A stretch of DNA of 42,223 bases from Prolixibacteraceae bacterium (lineage in GTDB: Bacteria > Bacteroidota > Bacteroidia > Bacteroidales > Prolixibacteraceae): positions 1 through 42,223 of the forward strand of contig JAIBEY010000028.1 in assembly GCA_019459525.1 (NCBI GenBank). The letters are read 5' to 3'. Position numbers and translations under genes: made by a program. Of this stretch, positions 26,565 to 34,861 are shown piece after piece (position 1 is the first letter of the stretch; the number at the start of each line of letters is the position of its first letter). Under the pieces are notes generated by a model. It was not told where the DNA came from. It did no database searches and saw only the letters and a program-made list of their open reading frames with translations.

Positions 26565-26572
26565 TATTTTTG
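26565..26572 (+). promoter_or_regulatory. -7 promoter box of mnmE
   Basis: TATTTTTG, identical to the gyrA box, stands 24 bases before the mnmE ATG. No clear -33 box is present. Confidence 0.45.
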
Positions 26573-26596
26573 TCAGATCAAATGAAATAATCACCT

Positions 26597-27991
26597 ATGC
26601 TCGATCAATTAACCATTTGCGCCATAGCAACCTCTCCTGGAATGGGAGCCATAGCAACCATTCGTCTTTCGGGAGAAAAAGCAGTTGAAATAGCTGATTC
26701 GGTTTTTCAGTCACCCAAATCAGGTAAAAAACTGACAGACCAAAAACCGAATACGTTGCATTTTGGCAGTATTTCAGATGGAAGTGAATTGATTGATGAA
26801 GTTGTGATCTCAATTTTCAAGGCACCTCATTCCTTTACTGGCGAGGACGTCATTGAAATTACCTGTCATGGTTCGGTCTATATTCAGCAGCGGATTCTTC
26901 AATTGCTAATTGGCAAAGGTGTTCGCATGGCACTTCCCGGTGAATTTACGCAACGGGCATTTCTGAATGGCAAAATGGATCTTTCTCAGGCTGAAGCCGT
27001 TGCCGACCTGATTGCATCAACGAACCGCGCAGCACAAAAAGTTGCTATAACCCAGATGCGTGGCGGATTCTCGTCGGAATTAGCCAATTTACGTGGCGAA
27101 TTACTGCATTTCATTGCTATGATTGAGCTGGAGCTCGATTTTAGCGAAGAGGATGTTGAATTTGCTGACCGGGAACAACTCAAAAAACTGGTTTCAAAAA
27201 TTGAAGAGATTCTTCGGAAACTAAGAAATTCGTTTCAATTGGGAAATGTGATTAAAAACGGGATTCCGGTTGCTATTGTTGGCGAAACCAATGTCGGAAA
27301 ATCAACCCTATTGAATGCTTTGCTGAATGAGGAAAAGGCCATCGTTTCGGACATTCACGGCACCACCCGCGATGTGATTGAAGATGTGGTGAATATCCAC
27401 GGAACGGCTTTCCGCTTTTTTGATACTGCCGGAATACGCGAAACGACCGACGAAATTGAAACCCTCGGAATAGAACGCAGCTATAGTAAGCTTGATCAGG
27501 CAACAGTCGTAATCCTGGTGGTTGACACTCAAAACGAATTCTCAATTATAAGCGAACGAATTGCCAAAATCAGGGAAAGAATATCAGGGCAACACCTGAT
27601 TATTGCAGCCAATAAAGTTGACCGTGGTTTACCAGAAACAATCTCTGGGCTAAAAAAAATGAGCTTACTTCAGAACGAAAAAATAGTGTTTATTGCGGCC
27701 AAACAAAAGATCAATCTTGATGAACTGATTTCGGAAATGCAACAGGCCGTTTCGCTCGAATCCATCGGCGAAGATGCTGTGATCGTGACCAACGTACGTC
27801 ACTTCGAAGCATTGACCCGCGCACATGAATCCATTGAACGCGTGCAACTTGGACTCCAAAATCTAATTTCTGGCGACTTTCTGGCGCAAGACATCCGTGA
27901 ATGCCTTCATTACTTGGGCGAAATAACCGGCGAAATATCAAATGATGAAATTTTAGGGCATATTTTTAAGAATTTCTGTATCGGCAAATAA
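26597..27991 (+). CDS. mnmE: tRNA uridine-5-carboxymethylaminomethyl(34) synthesis GTPase
   Basis: MnmE (464 aa) works with MnmG to modify the wobble uridine of certain tRNAs, using methylene-tetrahydrofolate and GTP. Residues 1-120 form the folate-binding TrmE N domain (ICAIATSPGMGAIATIRLSG). A helical domain follows with the G domain inserted: G1 GETNVGKS (about 229-236), G2 GTTRD, G3 DTAGIRET and G4 NKVD. The protein ends FCIGK with the conserved C-terminal Cys461. Length and all motifs are normal. It has its own -7 box and no operon partner. Confidence 0.97.
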   Translation: MLDQLTICAIATSPGMGAIATIRLSGEKAVEIADSVFQSPKSGKKLTDQKPNTLHFGSISDGSELIDEVVISIFKAPHSFTGEDVIEITCHGSVYIQQRILQLLIGKGVRMALPGEFTQRAFLNGKMDLSQAEAVADLIASTNRAAQKVAITQMRGGFSSELANLRGELLHFIAMIELELDFSEEDVEFADREQLKKLVSKIEEILRKLRNSFQLGNVIKNGIPVAIVGETNVGKSTLLNALLNEEKAIVSDIHGTTRDVIEDVVNIHGTAFRFFDTAGIRETTDEIETLGIERSYSKLDQATVVILVVDTQNEFSIISERIAKIRERISGQHLIIAANKVDRGLPETISGLKKMSLLQNEKIVFIAAKQKINLDELISEMQQAVSLESIGEDAVIVTNVRHFEALTRAHESIERVQLGLQNLISGDFLAQDIRECLHYLGEITGEISNDEILGHIFKNFCIGK

Positions 27992-28154
27992 TTATCTGGC
28001 AAATGATTCCGGTCCCTCATAAATTCCAAATTTCTGGCTAATAAACTATTGGGGTTTACTTCCCTTATATCTTCATTCTTCTATTTGCGGAAAAATTTGC
28101 TGCAAGTCTTGTATAAACACACAATCAGAAGATAAAAAGATCTTTTAATAATTT

Positions 28155-28162
28155 TAGCTTTG
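28155..28162 (+). promoter_or_regulatory. Candidate -7 box upstream of the second E1 gene
   Basis: TAGCTTTG matches TAnnTTTG. It would give a leader of about 130 bases containing a long-range stem (28175-28184 with 28228-28237). No clear -33 box is seen. Confidence 0.35.
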
Positions 28163-28174
28163 TACCAAAGAATT

Positions 28175-28237
28175 AAGAACCGTTATTTATAATTTCATTG
28201 AACGAAGGAAAACAAAAGTCCACCCGAAACGGTTTTT
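28175..28237 (+). other. Long-range stem in the leader of the second E1 gene
   Basis: AAGAACCGTT (28175-28184) can pair with AACGGTTTTT (28228-28237), ten pairs with one wobble, enclosing 43 bases. It lies just downstream of the candidate -7 box and ends in T residues, so it could be a leader structure or weak attenuator. The rest of the 307-base gap (27992-28298) shows no gene. Confidence 0.3.
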
Positions 28238-28298
28238 GTATCTTCAATGAGTTAGGCGACTTACAATTTAGGAATTCGCATTTATAACAATAAAATTT

Positions 28299-30716
28299 AT
28301 GTATCTAGAAAAAGCATCTCTGGTGGAAATAAAAGAAGAAGAGATTACTGTCGTATTAAATGATTATTACCTGGTTTGTTTGAGCCGACAGTTAAGCCTT
28401 TTGGGAAGAAAAGAGGTTCACAACGGACGGGCACATTTCGGAATCTTTGGCGATGGCAAGGAACTGGCCCAGGTTGCATTTGCCAAAACATTCCGGAAAG
28501 GCGACTGGCGATCGGGGTATTACCGCGACCAAACATTTATGCTGGCACTGGATTTACTGAAACCTGAAGAGTTCTTTGCCATGATGTACGGCGATACAAA
28601 CACTGCATTCAACCCTTCAACCGGGGGTAGAAATTTCAATAACCATTTTAGTACTACGAATATAAATCCGGAAGGTCAGATTCAAAACTTGATGGAGCAA
28701 TTCAATTCGGCTTCCGACATTTCACCAACCGCCGGACAAATGCCCCGTTTGCTTGGACTAGCCCAAGCCTCTAAAATAGTCAGGCAAAATCCTGAGCTGA
28801 AAAAATACCTCCAGAATAATGTCGATGGAAATGAAGTGGCCTTTGGTTCCATTGGCGATGCCAGCACATCGGAAGGCATGTTTTTCGAAACAATTAATGC
28901 AGCGGCTGTTATGCAGGTTCCGCTGGCTGTAGCGGTTTACGACGACGGTTTTGGAATTAGTGTACCCATTGAACTGCAAACGACAAAATCAAGTATATCA
29001 AAAGCATTAAAAGGTTTTGAAAACGACAACGGGAACAACGGAATTTCAATTTATACGTGCAAAGGATGGGATTACCCTAAGCTGGTACAAACGTTTTCAG
29101 AAGGCATTGAGCGCTGCCGCCAAACCCAAAATCCGGCATTGTTTCACATTCTGGAAGTAACCCAACCCCTGGGCCATTCCACCTCCGGATCGCACGAGCA
29201 TTATAAATCAAAAAAACAGCTTGCCTGGGAAAAAGAGTTTGATTGTTTGGTTCAGTTTCGGAAATGGTTGCTCGAAACCGGCAAAGCTGATCAGGATACT
29301 CTTTTTGAAATTGAAAGCAGAGCGGCCAAAACAGCGCAGAATGCAAGGAATAAAGCGTGGAAAAATTATACAAATAGTTTTTCGGCAGAACTAAAATCCC
29401 TCATTCCTATCGTTAATAAAATTAATCTGAAATCATTAGGAAAATCAAATTATACAGATGAACTTGAGGCGATTACAGCAAAGATATTCCCAACCAGACG
29501 TGCGTTTTACAGTTTTGCCAAACGAATACTTTTTGAAATTCATGGAGTAAATAGCCTCGCCCCAGAACGGTTTGAACTTCTTGAATGGACCCGAAAATTC
29601 GGGGAACAAAACAGCAAGTTCTATAACACAAACCTTTATAGGGAAGGCAACGATTCGGCGCTTCAGGTAAAAGGCGTCTCGGTCAAATATCCTGAAAATC
29701 CGCCGCAGGCAAACGGGTCACAAATCCTTAATCAGAACTTTGATGCACTGTTCGAGAAACACCACAACTTAGTCACTTTTGGCGAGGACACCGGGAAACT
29801 GGGCGATGTAAACCAAGGAATGAAAGGCATGCAGGATAAATATGGAATATCCAGGGTTTTTGATACCGGAATACGCGAAACAACTATCATCGGACAGGGA
29901 ATTGGCTTGGCATTGAGAGGGTTTCGTCCGATTGCAGAGATCCAATACCTCGATTATTTAATCTACGCGCAATCGACTCTCAGCGATGATTTGGCCAGTA
30001 TGCAATACCGCACGTTGGGAAAACAGGCAGCCCCGCTTATTATCCGAACCAGGGGACATCAATTGCAGGGAATATGGCATGCCGGTTCGCCCATACAGCT
30101 CATCCTGGGTTCAATGCGTGGAATTTATCTTTGCGTTCCGCGAAACATGACACAGGCTGCCGGATTCTATAACACCCTGCTCGAAGCAAATGATCCTGCA
30201 CTGGTGATTGAGCCGCTAAAAGGATATAATCTGAAAGAACCACTGCCATCAAACATGGGCGAGTTCAGAGTACCATTGGGTGTTCCTGAAATCATCCACG
30301 AAGGAACTGACATAACCGCTGTAACTTACGGATGGAATGTGCATCACGTGCTAAAAGCGGCTCACCTCCTGAAGGAAATCAAAAATATTTCGGTTGAAGT
30401 TATTGATGTCCAAACGTTAATGCCTTTCGATGTGAATCACCTGATTCTCGAATCGGTAAAAAAGACTAACAAAGTAATTTTTATTGATGAGGATGTTCCG
30501 GGGGGTGGCACCGCATACATGATGCAAAAAGTAGTACAGGAACAGCAGGTTTTCAATTATCTGGATACCGCCCCACGAACGTTGTCGGCCATGGAACATC
30601 GTCCGGCTTACGGAATCGACGGAGAATATTTCACAAAACCAAACGTAGAATTGATTTTCGAAGAAATCTACCAAATGATGCATGAGGTAGATGTAAAAGG
30701 CTATCCTTTGCTATAA
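28299..30716 (+). CDS. Divergent 2-oxo acid dehydrogenase E1, alpha-beta fusion
   Basis: This 805-aa protein is a second fused E1. The alpha part (about 30-350) has GGRNFNNHF and a thiamine-diphosphate motif starting GDASTSEG and ending YDDGFGIS, with Asp where the metal-binding Asn is usual. The beta part (about 475-805) shows FGEDTGKLGDVNQG, GIRETTIIGQGIGLALRG, RTRGHQLQGIWHAGSP and FIDEDVPGGG, all typical transketolase-like beta-chain regions. It is 125 residues longer than the E1 at 9752-11794 because of a longer N terminus and a longer linker. No E2 or E3 gene is adjacent, so it must borrow them. Substrate is unknown; branched-chain 2-oxo acids are a reasonable guess. Confidence 0.88.
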   Translation: MYLEKASLVEIKEEEITVVLNDYYLVCLSRQLSLLGRKEVHNGRAHFGIFGDGKELAQVAFAKTFRKGDWRSGYYRDQTFMLALDLLKPEEFFAMMYGDTNTAFNPSTGGRNFNNHFSTTNINPEGQIQNLMEQFNSASDISPTAGQMPRLLGLAQASKIVRQNPELKKYLQNNVDGNEVAFGSIGDASTSEGMFFETINAAAVMQVPLAVAVYDDGFGISVPIELQTTKSSISKALKGFENDNGNNGISIYTCKGWDYPKLVQTFSEGIERCRQTQNPALFHILEVTQPLGHSTSGSHEHYKSKKQLAWEKEFDCLVQFRKWLLETGKADQDTLFEIESRAAKTAQNARNKAWKNYTNSFSAELKSLIPIVNKINLKSLGKSNYTDELEAITAKIFPTRRAFYSFAKRILFEIHGVNSLAPERFELLEWTRKFGEQNSKFYNTNLYREGNDSALQVKGVSVKYPENPPQANGSQILNQNFDALFEKHHNLVTFGEDTGKLGDVNQGMKGMQDKYGISRVFDTGIRETTIIGQGIGLALRGFRPIAEIQYLDYLIYAQSTLSDDLASMQYRTLGKQAAPLIIRTRGHQLQGIWHAGSPIQLILGSMRGIYLCVPRNMTQAAGFYNTLLEANDPALVIEPLKGYNLKEPLPSNMGEFRVPLGVPEIIHEGTDITAVTYGWNVHHVLKAAHLLKEIKNISVEVIDVQTLMPFDVNHLILESVKKTNKVIFIDEDVPGGGTAYMMQKVVQEQQVFNYLDTAPRTLSAMEHRPAYGIDGEYFTKPNVELIFEEIYQMMHEVDVKGYPLL

Positions 30717-31452
30717 TTTGTCCTTTTACAACGCAGATGAAAAAGTTGAATGAGTTGAAATCGGGAAATAACAAAAATCCCCGGAAAACAAGTTTCCAGG
30801 GATTCCCAAACTAAACCAAATCTACTTTCACCTAATTTAAACCTATAAAAAAACCACTTTCAAGCCCAAACCGTATATTTAAAGCGATCAACGCACTCAA
30901 TAACTTCTTTCACCAATATGTCTTTAAATTTCAAATACAATACCAAAAGTGTAGCACGTAAAAGGCGTACGATTAAAACAACACATAAAACACTACAATA
31001 CAGATACTTATTCCATAATTAGTGTTTGTAATCAATATTTATCCATTCAGAATAGAAAAAAAGTTATGCTTTTTGGCGGAACGAAACGCACATTTGTGCG
31101 CTTAATCAGACTATCCGAATTTCGAAACAGCTTCAATGTTGATTTAAAATTAATTAATAGCCAGATTTACAGTCGGAAACCCATTTAAACCAGACTTTAG
31201 ATATATATTTGTTTTTTTATAACATTTTGTGATCTTTTACGTTACCCTTTTGAATACTTTGTCCATACACTTCACCTAATAAAGAGACAAATCATACTAT
31301 CAGAATTGAATCAACCTGATATTTTGCTTGACCGGGTTATATCATTATAAAGTCAAGGCGTAAATTCTACGATCTGGAAATGCTATTTTTTTTACAAATA
31401 CGGATTACGATTAAAAATTAAATGATCACAACAATAAAAAAGGAGAAACAAG
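30717..31452. other. Long intergenic region with hairpins, no recognised gene
   Basis: I see no convincing gene in these 736 bases; a 25-codon frame at 30737 runs into a hairpin. Visible items are a hairpin at 30776-30804 whose T tract lies on its minus-strand side, a palindrome CGCACATTTGTGCG at 31087-31100, and a TATATTTG -7-like box at 31204-31211. A minus-strand TAGATTTG box lies at 30817-30824. The segment precedes the 52-aa gene and may include its promoter. Confidence 0.5.
30773..30804 (-). terminator. Hairpin with minus-strand T tract
   Basis: AATCCC/GGGATT and GGAAA/TTTCC (30776-30804, one mismatch) form an 11-pair stem with loop ACAAG. The T tract follows only when read leftward. 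No minus-strand gene lies to the right, so it may end a small RNA or act as a weak terminator for the E1 gene. Confidence 0.4.
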
Positions 31453-31611
31453 ATGTTCGAAAAGAAACCACATGATTTTAAAACACCGGATTTAACTAAA
31501 TTGCAAGAAGTAATTATTGATGTGAAGACCAGAATTTATATTCCGGTTGGCGCAGATCCCAAAGAAGCCAGAAGCCGCTATTTTTCAAGGCTTGAGGTAA
31601 AAAAACTGTAA
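31453..31611 (+). CDS. Small protein of 52 aa, unknown function
   Basis: A 52-codon frame begins at ATG 31453 after AGGAG at 31441-31445, a good seven-base-spaced ribosome site that is rare in this genome. The product is soluble and charged: MFEKKPHDFKTPDL at the start, EVIIDVKTRIYIPVGADPKE in the middle, and SRYFSRLEVKKL at the end, an apparent beta-strand pattern followed by a basic tail. There is no signal peptide. A large hairpin follows at 31641-31689. I do not recognise a family. The ribosome site and the orderly amino-acid composition make it a likely real gene. Confidence 0.65.
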   Translation: MFEKKPHDFKTPDLTKLQEVIIDVKTRIYIPVGADPKEARSRYFSRLEVKKL

Positions 31612-31640
31612 CTAATTTTCACAAGAAGGAGACAATATTG

Positions 31641-31689
31641 ACTGTTTTTTGAGACTGTAATCTTCCAGATTACAATTTCAAAAAACAGT
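31641..31689 (+). terminator. Large hairpin after the 52-aa gene
   Basis: ACTGTTTTTTGA (31641-31652) pairs perfectly with TCAAAAAACAGT (31678-31689), and inside it TGTAATC (31656-31662) pairs with GATTACA (31668-31674). The sequence after it is T-rich but broken (TCTTTAATATTT). It probably ends the small-gene transcript, but could also be a leader structure of the DUF819 gene. Confidence 0.55.
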
Positions 31690-31810
31690 TCTTTAATATT
31701 TAGCCATTCATTTCCCCAATCAATTTCTTATTTTTACTCCGTTCTGTTCCTAATTACTTTAGGATAATAAATTCGCGTACTCCAAACCGAACAAAACTAG
31801 ATAATCAACT

Positions 31811-32977
31811 ATGACATTGATCTCTCCCGAAAATCATCTGATTCTTTTTGCTGTAATAGTTGCTGCCGCAGCACTCGGAATATGGTCGGAACACAAAAAG
31901 TGGCTTGGTCAGGTATCCGGTATTCTGATTACCATGATCGTCATGTCTATTTTATCCATGTCCGGAGTGATTCCGGTAGCCTCTAACCCTAAATTTAAGG
32001 TAGAAGTTTACGAATTGATATTCAGCTATTTTATCCCCATTTCAATCCCATTGATGTTAATGGGATCAAACATTACAAGAATCATCAGGGAAGGCGGAAA
32101 ATTACTTGTCGCTTTTCTGATTGGCGCATTGGGTGTAATATTGGGAAGCTTACTGGCATTTTATACCATTGACTTAGGCCCGGATTCAGGAAATGCCGCA
32201 GGAGTTATTGCAGCTACCTTAATTGGAGGAAGCATGAACTTTATCGCCACCGGAGAAATCATAAACTTCAGTACACACCCGCTGTTTTCGGCAACCATTG
32301 CAGTAGATAATTTTGCTGCCAATGCTTATATTTTACTGCTGTTTGCTGTTCCATCCATGACGTTTTTGGCGCGTTTCTTTGTAAAGCCAAAAGCCGAAAA
32401 CCGGGAAGCTACTGAAAAAAATCCTTCTGAGGAAACCTATCCGATTACTATGGAACGGATTGCTATTTCAATTCTGATTGCTGCTGTTGTTGCAGCCGCT
32501 GGAAGCTTGCTTTCCGATCTCGTACAAAAAATATATTCAACCCGAATGAGTATGAGCATCCTGATGATCACCCTGCTCGCTGTATTACTGGCCAACCTTT
32601 TCCCTAAAAAGCTAAAAAAACTGGAAGATACTGCCTTTGCCATCGGGCTATGGATGATGTACGTTTTTCTGGCTGCCATTGGCGCTTCAACCAATTTAGC
32701 TGACATGTTGCATGTTGGTCCGGCAGTATTGGGTTTTTACCTGATCATTATGTTCTTCCATTTTATATTTCTGGTTTCGCTGGCCAAACTTTTCAAATTG
32801 GATGTTTACGAAGTCATTATTTCATCGGCGGCCAACATCATGGGGCCATCGGTCGCGGCACCCATGGCAGCTTCGCTTGGTCAGAAAAAACTAATCACTC
32901 CCGGAATTCTTGTAGGGATATTGGGCTATGTAATTGGCACATTTATAGGTGTAACAATTACCATGACACTAAGCTGA
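31811..32977 (+). CDS. DUF819 family integral membrane protein
   Basis: This 388-aa protein has about ten hydrophobic membrane segments across its length and matches the DUF819 (YjcL-like) family, thought to be secondary transporters but without a firm substrate. Diagnostic stretches are IPISIPLMLMGSNI near residue 80, ATLIGGSMNFIATGE near 140, and SSAANIMGPSVAAPMAASLG near 340. The two glycine/asparagine-rich re-entrant-like segments suggest inverted halves. It follows the 52-aa gene by 199 bases with a strong hairpin in between, and no partner gene is adjacent. Confidence 0.9.
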   Translation: MTLISPENHLILFAVIVAAAALGIWSEHKKWLGQVSGILITMIVMSILSMSGVIPVASNPKFKVEVYELIFSYFIPISIPLMLMGSNITRIIREGGKLLVAFLIGALGVILGSLLAFYTIDLGPDSGNAAGVIAATLIGGSMNFIATGEIINFSTHPLFSATIAVDNFAANAYILLLFAVPSMTFLARFFVKPKAENREATEKNPSEETYPITMERIAISILIAAVVAAAGSLLSDLVQKIYSTRMSMSILMITLLAVLLANLFPKKLKKLEDTAFAIGLWMMYVFLAAIGASTNLADMLHVGPAVLGFYLIIMFFHFIFLVSLAKLFKLDVYEVIISSAANIMGPSVAAPMAASLGQKKLITPGILVGILGYVIGTFIGVTITMTLS

Positions 32978-33002
32978 TAAACAGATATTTGAATAACTTC
33001 AT

Positions 33003-33836
33003 TTACAACAAAACTACAATCGGACTTTGGCGCGAAGCTTCGTTCCTGAATTTCACCTTAGGATAACCAACCAGCAACGAGGCATAAACCTGGTGATTGG
33101 CCGGCACTTTAAATTGCGGGTTCAGTTTGCTTTTCTTGCCCATGGCTTTTACTATAAATCCGTTGAAACAGGTCCCCAATCCCAGGGTATTGGCGTAAAT
33201 TGAAGTATAAGTTGCCCAAATATTGGCATCAGCTTCAGCCATTCCGGTTTTCGAAACTTCGCCATGAAACAGCAATACTGCCGGGGCATGGTGGCAAATC
33301 TGCGAATCGTTTGTTTTTTGACGTTCAACAAACGTGTCTTTGTAGCGTTTGAGCTTTTTAATATTCATCGACGGAGCAAAAATCCGGATAAAAGGACTAA
33401 TCCAGGGAGAACAAACCAAGCTAAACAGCCGGATCAGAGCTTCTTCGGTAAGGTCATTCAGCAGTTTCACTTTTTCTTTCGAGCGAACAATGGAAATCTG
33501 TAGCGGGCGCGCATTACTTGCCGACGGATAATGCTTCATGTTATCAACCAGTTGAAGCAAAACGGCATCCGGAACATCTTTCGAAAGAAAACTCCGGCAT
33601 GATCGGATTCCGGAGCTTAAATTCCTGAAATCTTTTGGAGTAACCGCATGTGGCTGAAGCAGAAAAACATCACCAAAATCGGGTCGTACAGCCATTTCAG
33701 GACAAATAGCCACACAATGTCCGCAATGAATACAGGCATCGGAAATTTCGCCGGTGGCGATGGTGATAGCTTGTGCAGGGCAGTCCTTTTCACATTTTAA
33801 GCAGCGGGTGCATTTTTCGAGTTGAATAAAAGGCAT
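33003..33836 (-). CDS. Nitroreductase with N-terminal two-[4Fe-4S] ferredoxin domain
   Basis: This 277-aa protein fuses a bacterial ferredoxin domain to an FMN nitroreductase domain. Cluster ligands are C9, C12, C15, C19 and C35, C38, C41, C45, each set closed by CP. The nitroreductase fold spans about 75-277, with SCRSFLSKDVP (a modified R-SxR-F motif near residue 80), PSASNARPLQISIV and NTLGLGTCFNGF. Such enzymes reduce nitro groups or quinones, or serve in anaerobic electron transfer; the natural substrate is not evident. It has its own promoter at 33857-33886. It is convergent with the DUF819 gene, ending 25 bases from it. Confidence 0.92.
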   Translation of the reverse strand: MPFIQLEKCTRCLKCEKDCPAQAITIATGEISDACIHCGHCVAICPEMAVRPDFGDVFLLQPHAVTPKDFRNLSSGIRSCRSFLSKDVPDAVLLQLVDNMKHYPSASNARPLQISIVRSKEKVKLLNDLTEEALIRLFSLVCSPWISPFIRIFAPSMNIKKLKRYKDTFVERQKTNDSQICHHAPAVLLFHGEVSKTGMAEADANIWATYTSIYANTLGLGTCFNGFIVKAMGKKSKLNPQFKVPANHQVYASLLVGYPKVKFRNEASRQSPIVVLL

Positions 33837-33856
33837 AACAATCGGATTTTGAGATT

Positions 33857-33886
33857 CAAAAATACAAACGATAGTGGCTAAAACAA
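33857..33886 (-). promoter_or_regulatory. Promoter of the nitroreductase gene
   Basis: On the minus strand TTG (33886-33884), a 19-base spacer and TATTTTTG (33864-33857) fit the Bacteroidota promoter well. The ATG is 20 bases beyond the -7 box. Confidence 0.6.
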
Positions 33887-33933
33887 TAGCACCCCTACAA
33901 CTTCAAATAATAAACAACGATTCTCCTACCCTT

Positions 33934-34746
33934 TTATTTTCCCGCCTGACTTTCAAACCTCCGTTTCAGCGCGCCAATTTCTTCGGTCAGTATTTTTAAC
34001 TGCAGGGCCACCTGATTGTCTGTCAACTGTGATTCTGTGACCTCCCGACTGATATAGTGCACAAACTTCCAGATTTCCCGAATTTCGGTGGCTGCCAGTT
34101 CGTAGGGCCGATAGGTTGTATTAAGCGAAATCAGTTGAAAACAACCACGTTCTGCCAACTCATTGGTCAGTTGTTTGAAAACCAATCCTTCATTTAAAGT
34201 CAGCACCACATACATTTCGCCGGTTTTAATCTCGTTCCAGTCCTGAACAAATTCGCCGGTAATCCACGCTCCATCCGGAATGGGCAGCATCGAATCGCCA
34301 CTAATTTGGAAAGTCCGGTATTTCCGCTCGGATGACAAAAACGGAAGTTGAAAAACCGGCAATTCCGAAATATACTCCGGATCGGCGAAACCGTTGGTGT
34401 AACCCGCCTTGGCTTTCTCCGAAACCAATTCGATGTTGTCGCGGTTCATCCGGTCAACCGTAGTTGCCATTACACGGAGGTTGCTCCCTTTCAGAAAAAC
34501 ATCCTGCCCATGCTCCAGTTCATAAAGTTGACTTTCGCGCAGTTTAGCCAGATCAACCCGCAATAATGTGTCGATGGCTACATGGAAATAATCCGACAAG
34601 ATAACCAGCGACTGAATGCTTGGACCTGAAATTCCATTCTCATAATTATTCAGGGTCGATCGTTTGATATCCAGCGCAACTGCAAGCTGATCCTGCGTCA
34701 GTTTCTTCCGGTTCCGCAAAAATTTAATGTTCGAATCGAAATACAT
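33934..34746 (-). CDS. LexA-like repressor: XRE helix-turn-helix plus S24 self-cleaving peptidase
   Basis: This 270-aa regulator has an XRE DNA-binding domain (residues 5-62, LTQDQLAVALDIKRSTLNNYENG) and a C-terminal S24 peptidase domain. The cleavage site is Ala114-Gly115 in AKAGYTNG, the nucleophile Ser152 in SGDSMLP, and the general base Lys201 in LVFKQL, the arrangement of LexA, UmuD and phage CI-type repressors. A short coiled coil near the C terminus ends the protein. By analogy it would be inactivated by RecA-stimulated self-cleavage after DNA damage. It is divergent from a Y-family polymerase gene, and its own promoter is covered by three ATTTGATT sites, so autorepression is likely. 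The domain calls are firm; the induction signal is inferred. Confidence 0.93.
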   Translation of the reverse strand: MYFDSNIKFLRNRKKLTQDQLAVALDIKRSTLNNYENGISGPSIQSLVILSDYFHVAIDTLLRVDLAKLRESQLYELEHGQDVFLKGSNLRVMATTVDRMNRDNIELVSEKAKAGYTNGFADPEYISELPVFQLPFLSSERKYRTFQISGDSMLPIPDGAWITGEFVQDWNEIKTGEMYVVLTLNEGLVFKQLTNELAERGCFQLISLNTTYRPYELAATEIREIWKFVHYISREVTESQLTDNQVALQLKILTEEIGALKRRFESQAGK

Positions 34747-34787
34747 ATTTGGTAGTTTAAATGAATTGATTAAATTACAGTCGTATG

Positions 34788-34836
34788 ATTTGATTAAAAA
34801 ACAATCAAATGTAGAAATTTGATTTTGAATAACAAA
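34788..34836 (-). promoter_or_regulatory. Repressor promoter with three-site operator
   Basis: On the minus strand TTTG (34836-34833), a 19-base spacer and TACATTTG (34813-34806) form a near-ideal Bacteroidota promoter. Three eight-base sites overlap it: ATTTGATT at 34788-34795, its inverse AATCAAAT at 34803-34810 (inside the -7 box), and ATTTGATT at 34817-34824 (in the spacer). Centres are 15 and 14 bases apart. This is the expected shape of an autoregulated operator for the XRE-S24 protein. Confidence 0.7.
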
Positions 34837-34861
34837 GAAAGGTGCGATTTTTTGATTCAGG

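Noticed and set aside
30737-30814. 25-codon frame after the second E1
   Set aside because: Too short, no ribosome site, and its second half is the hairpin at 30776-30804.
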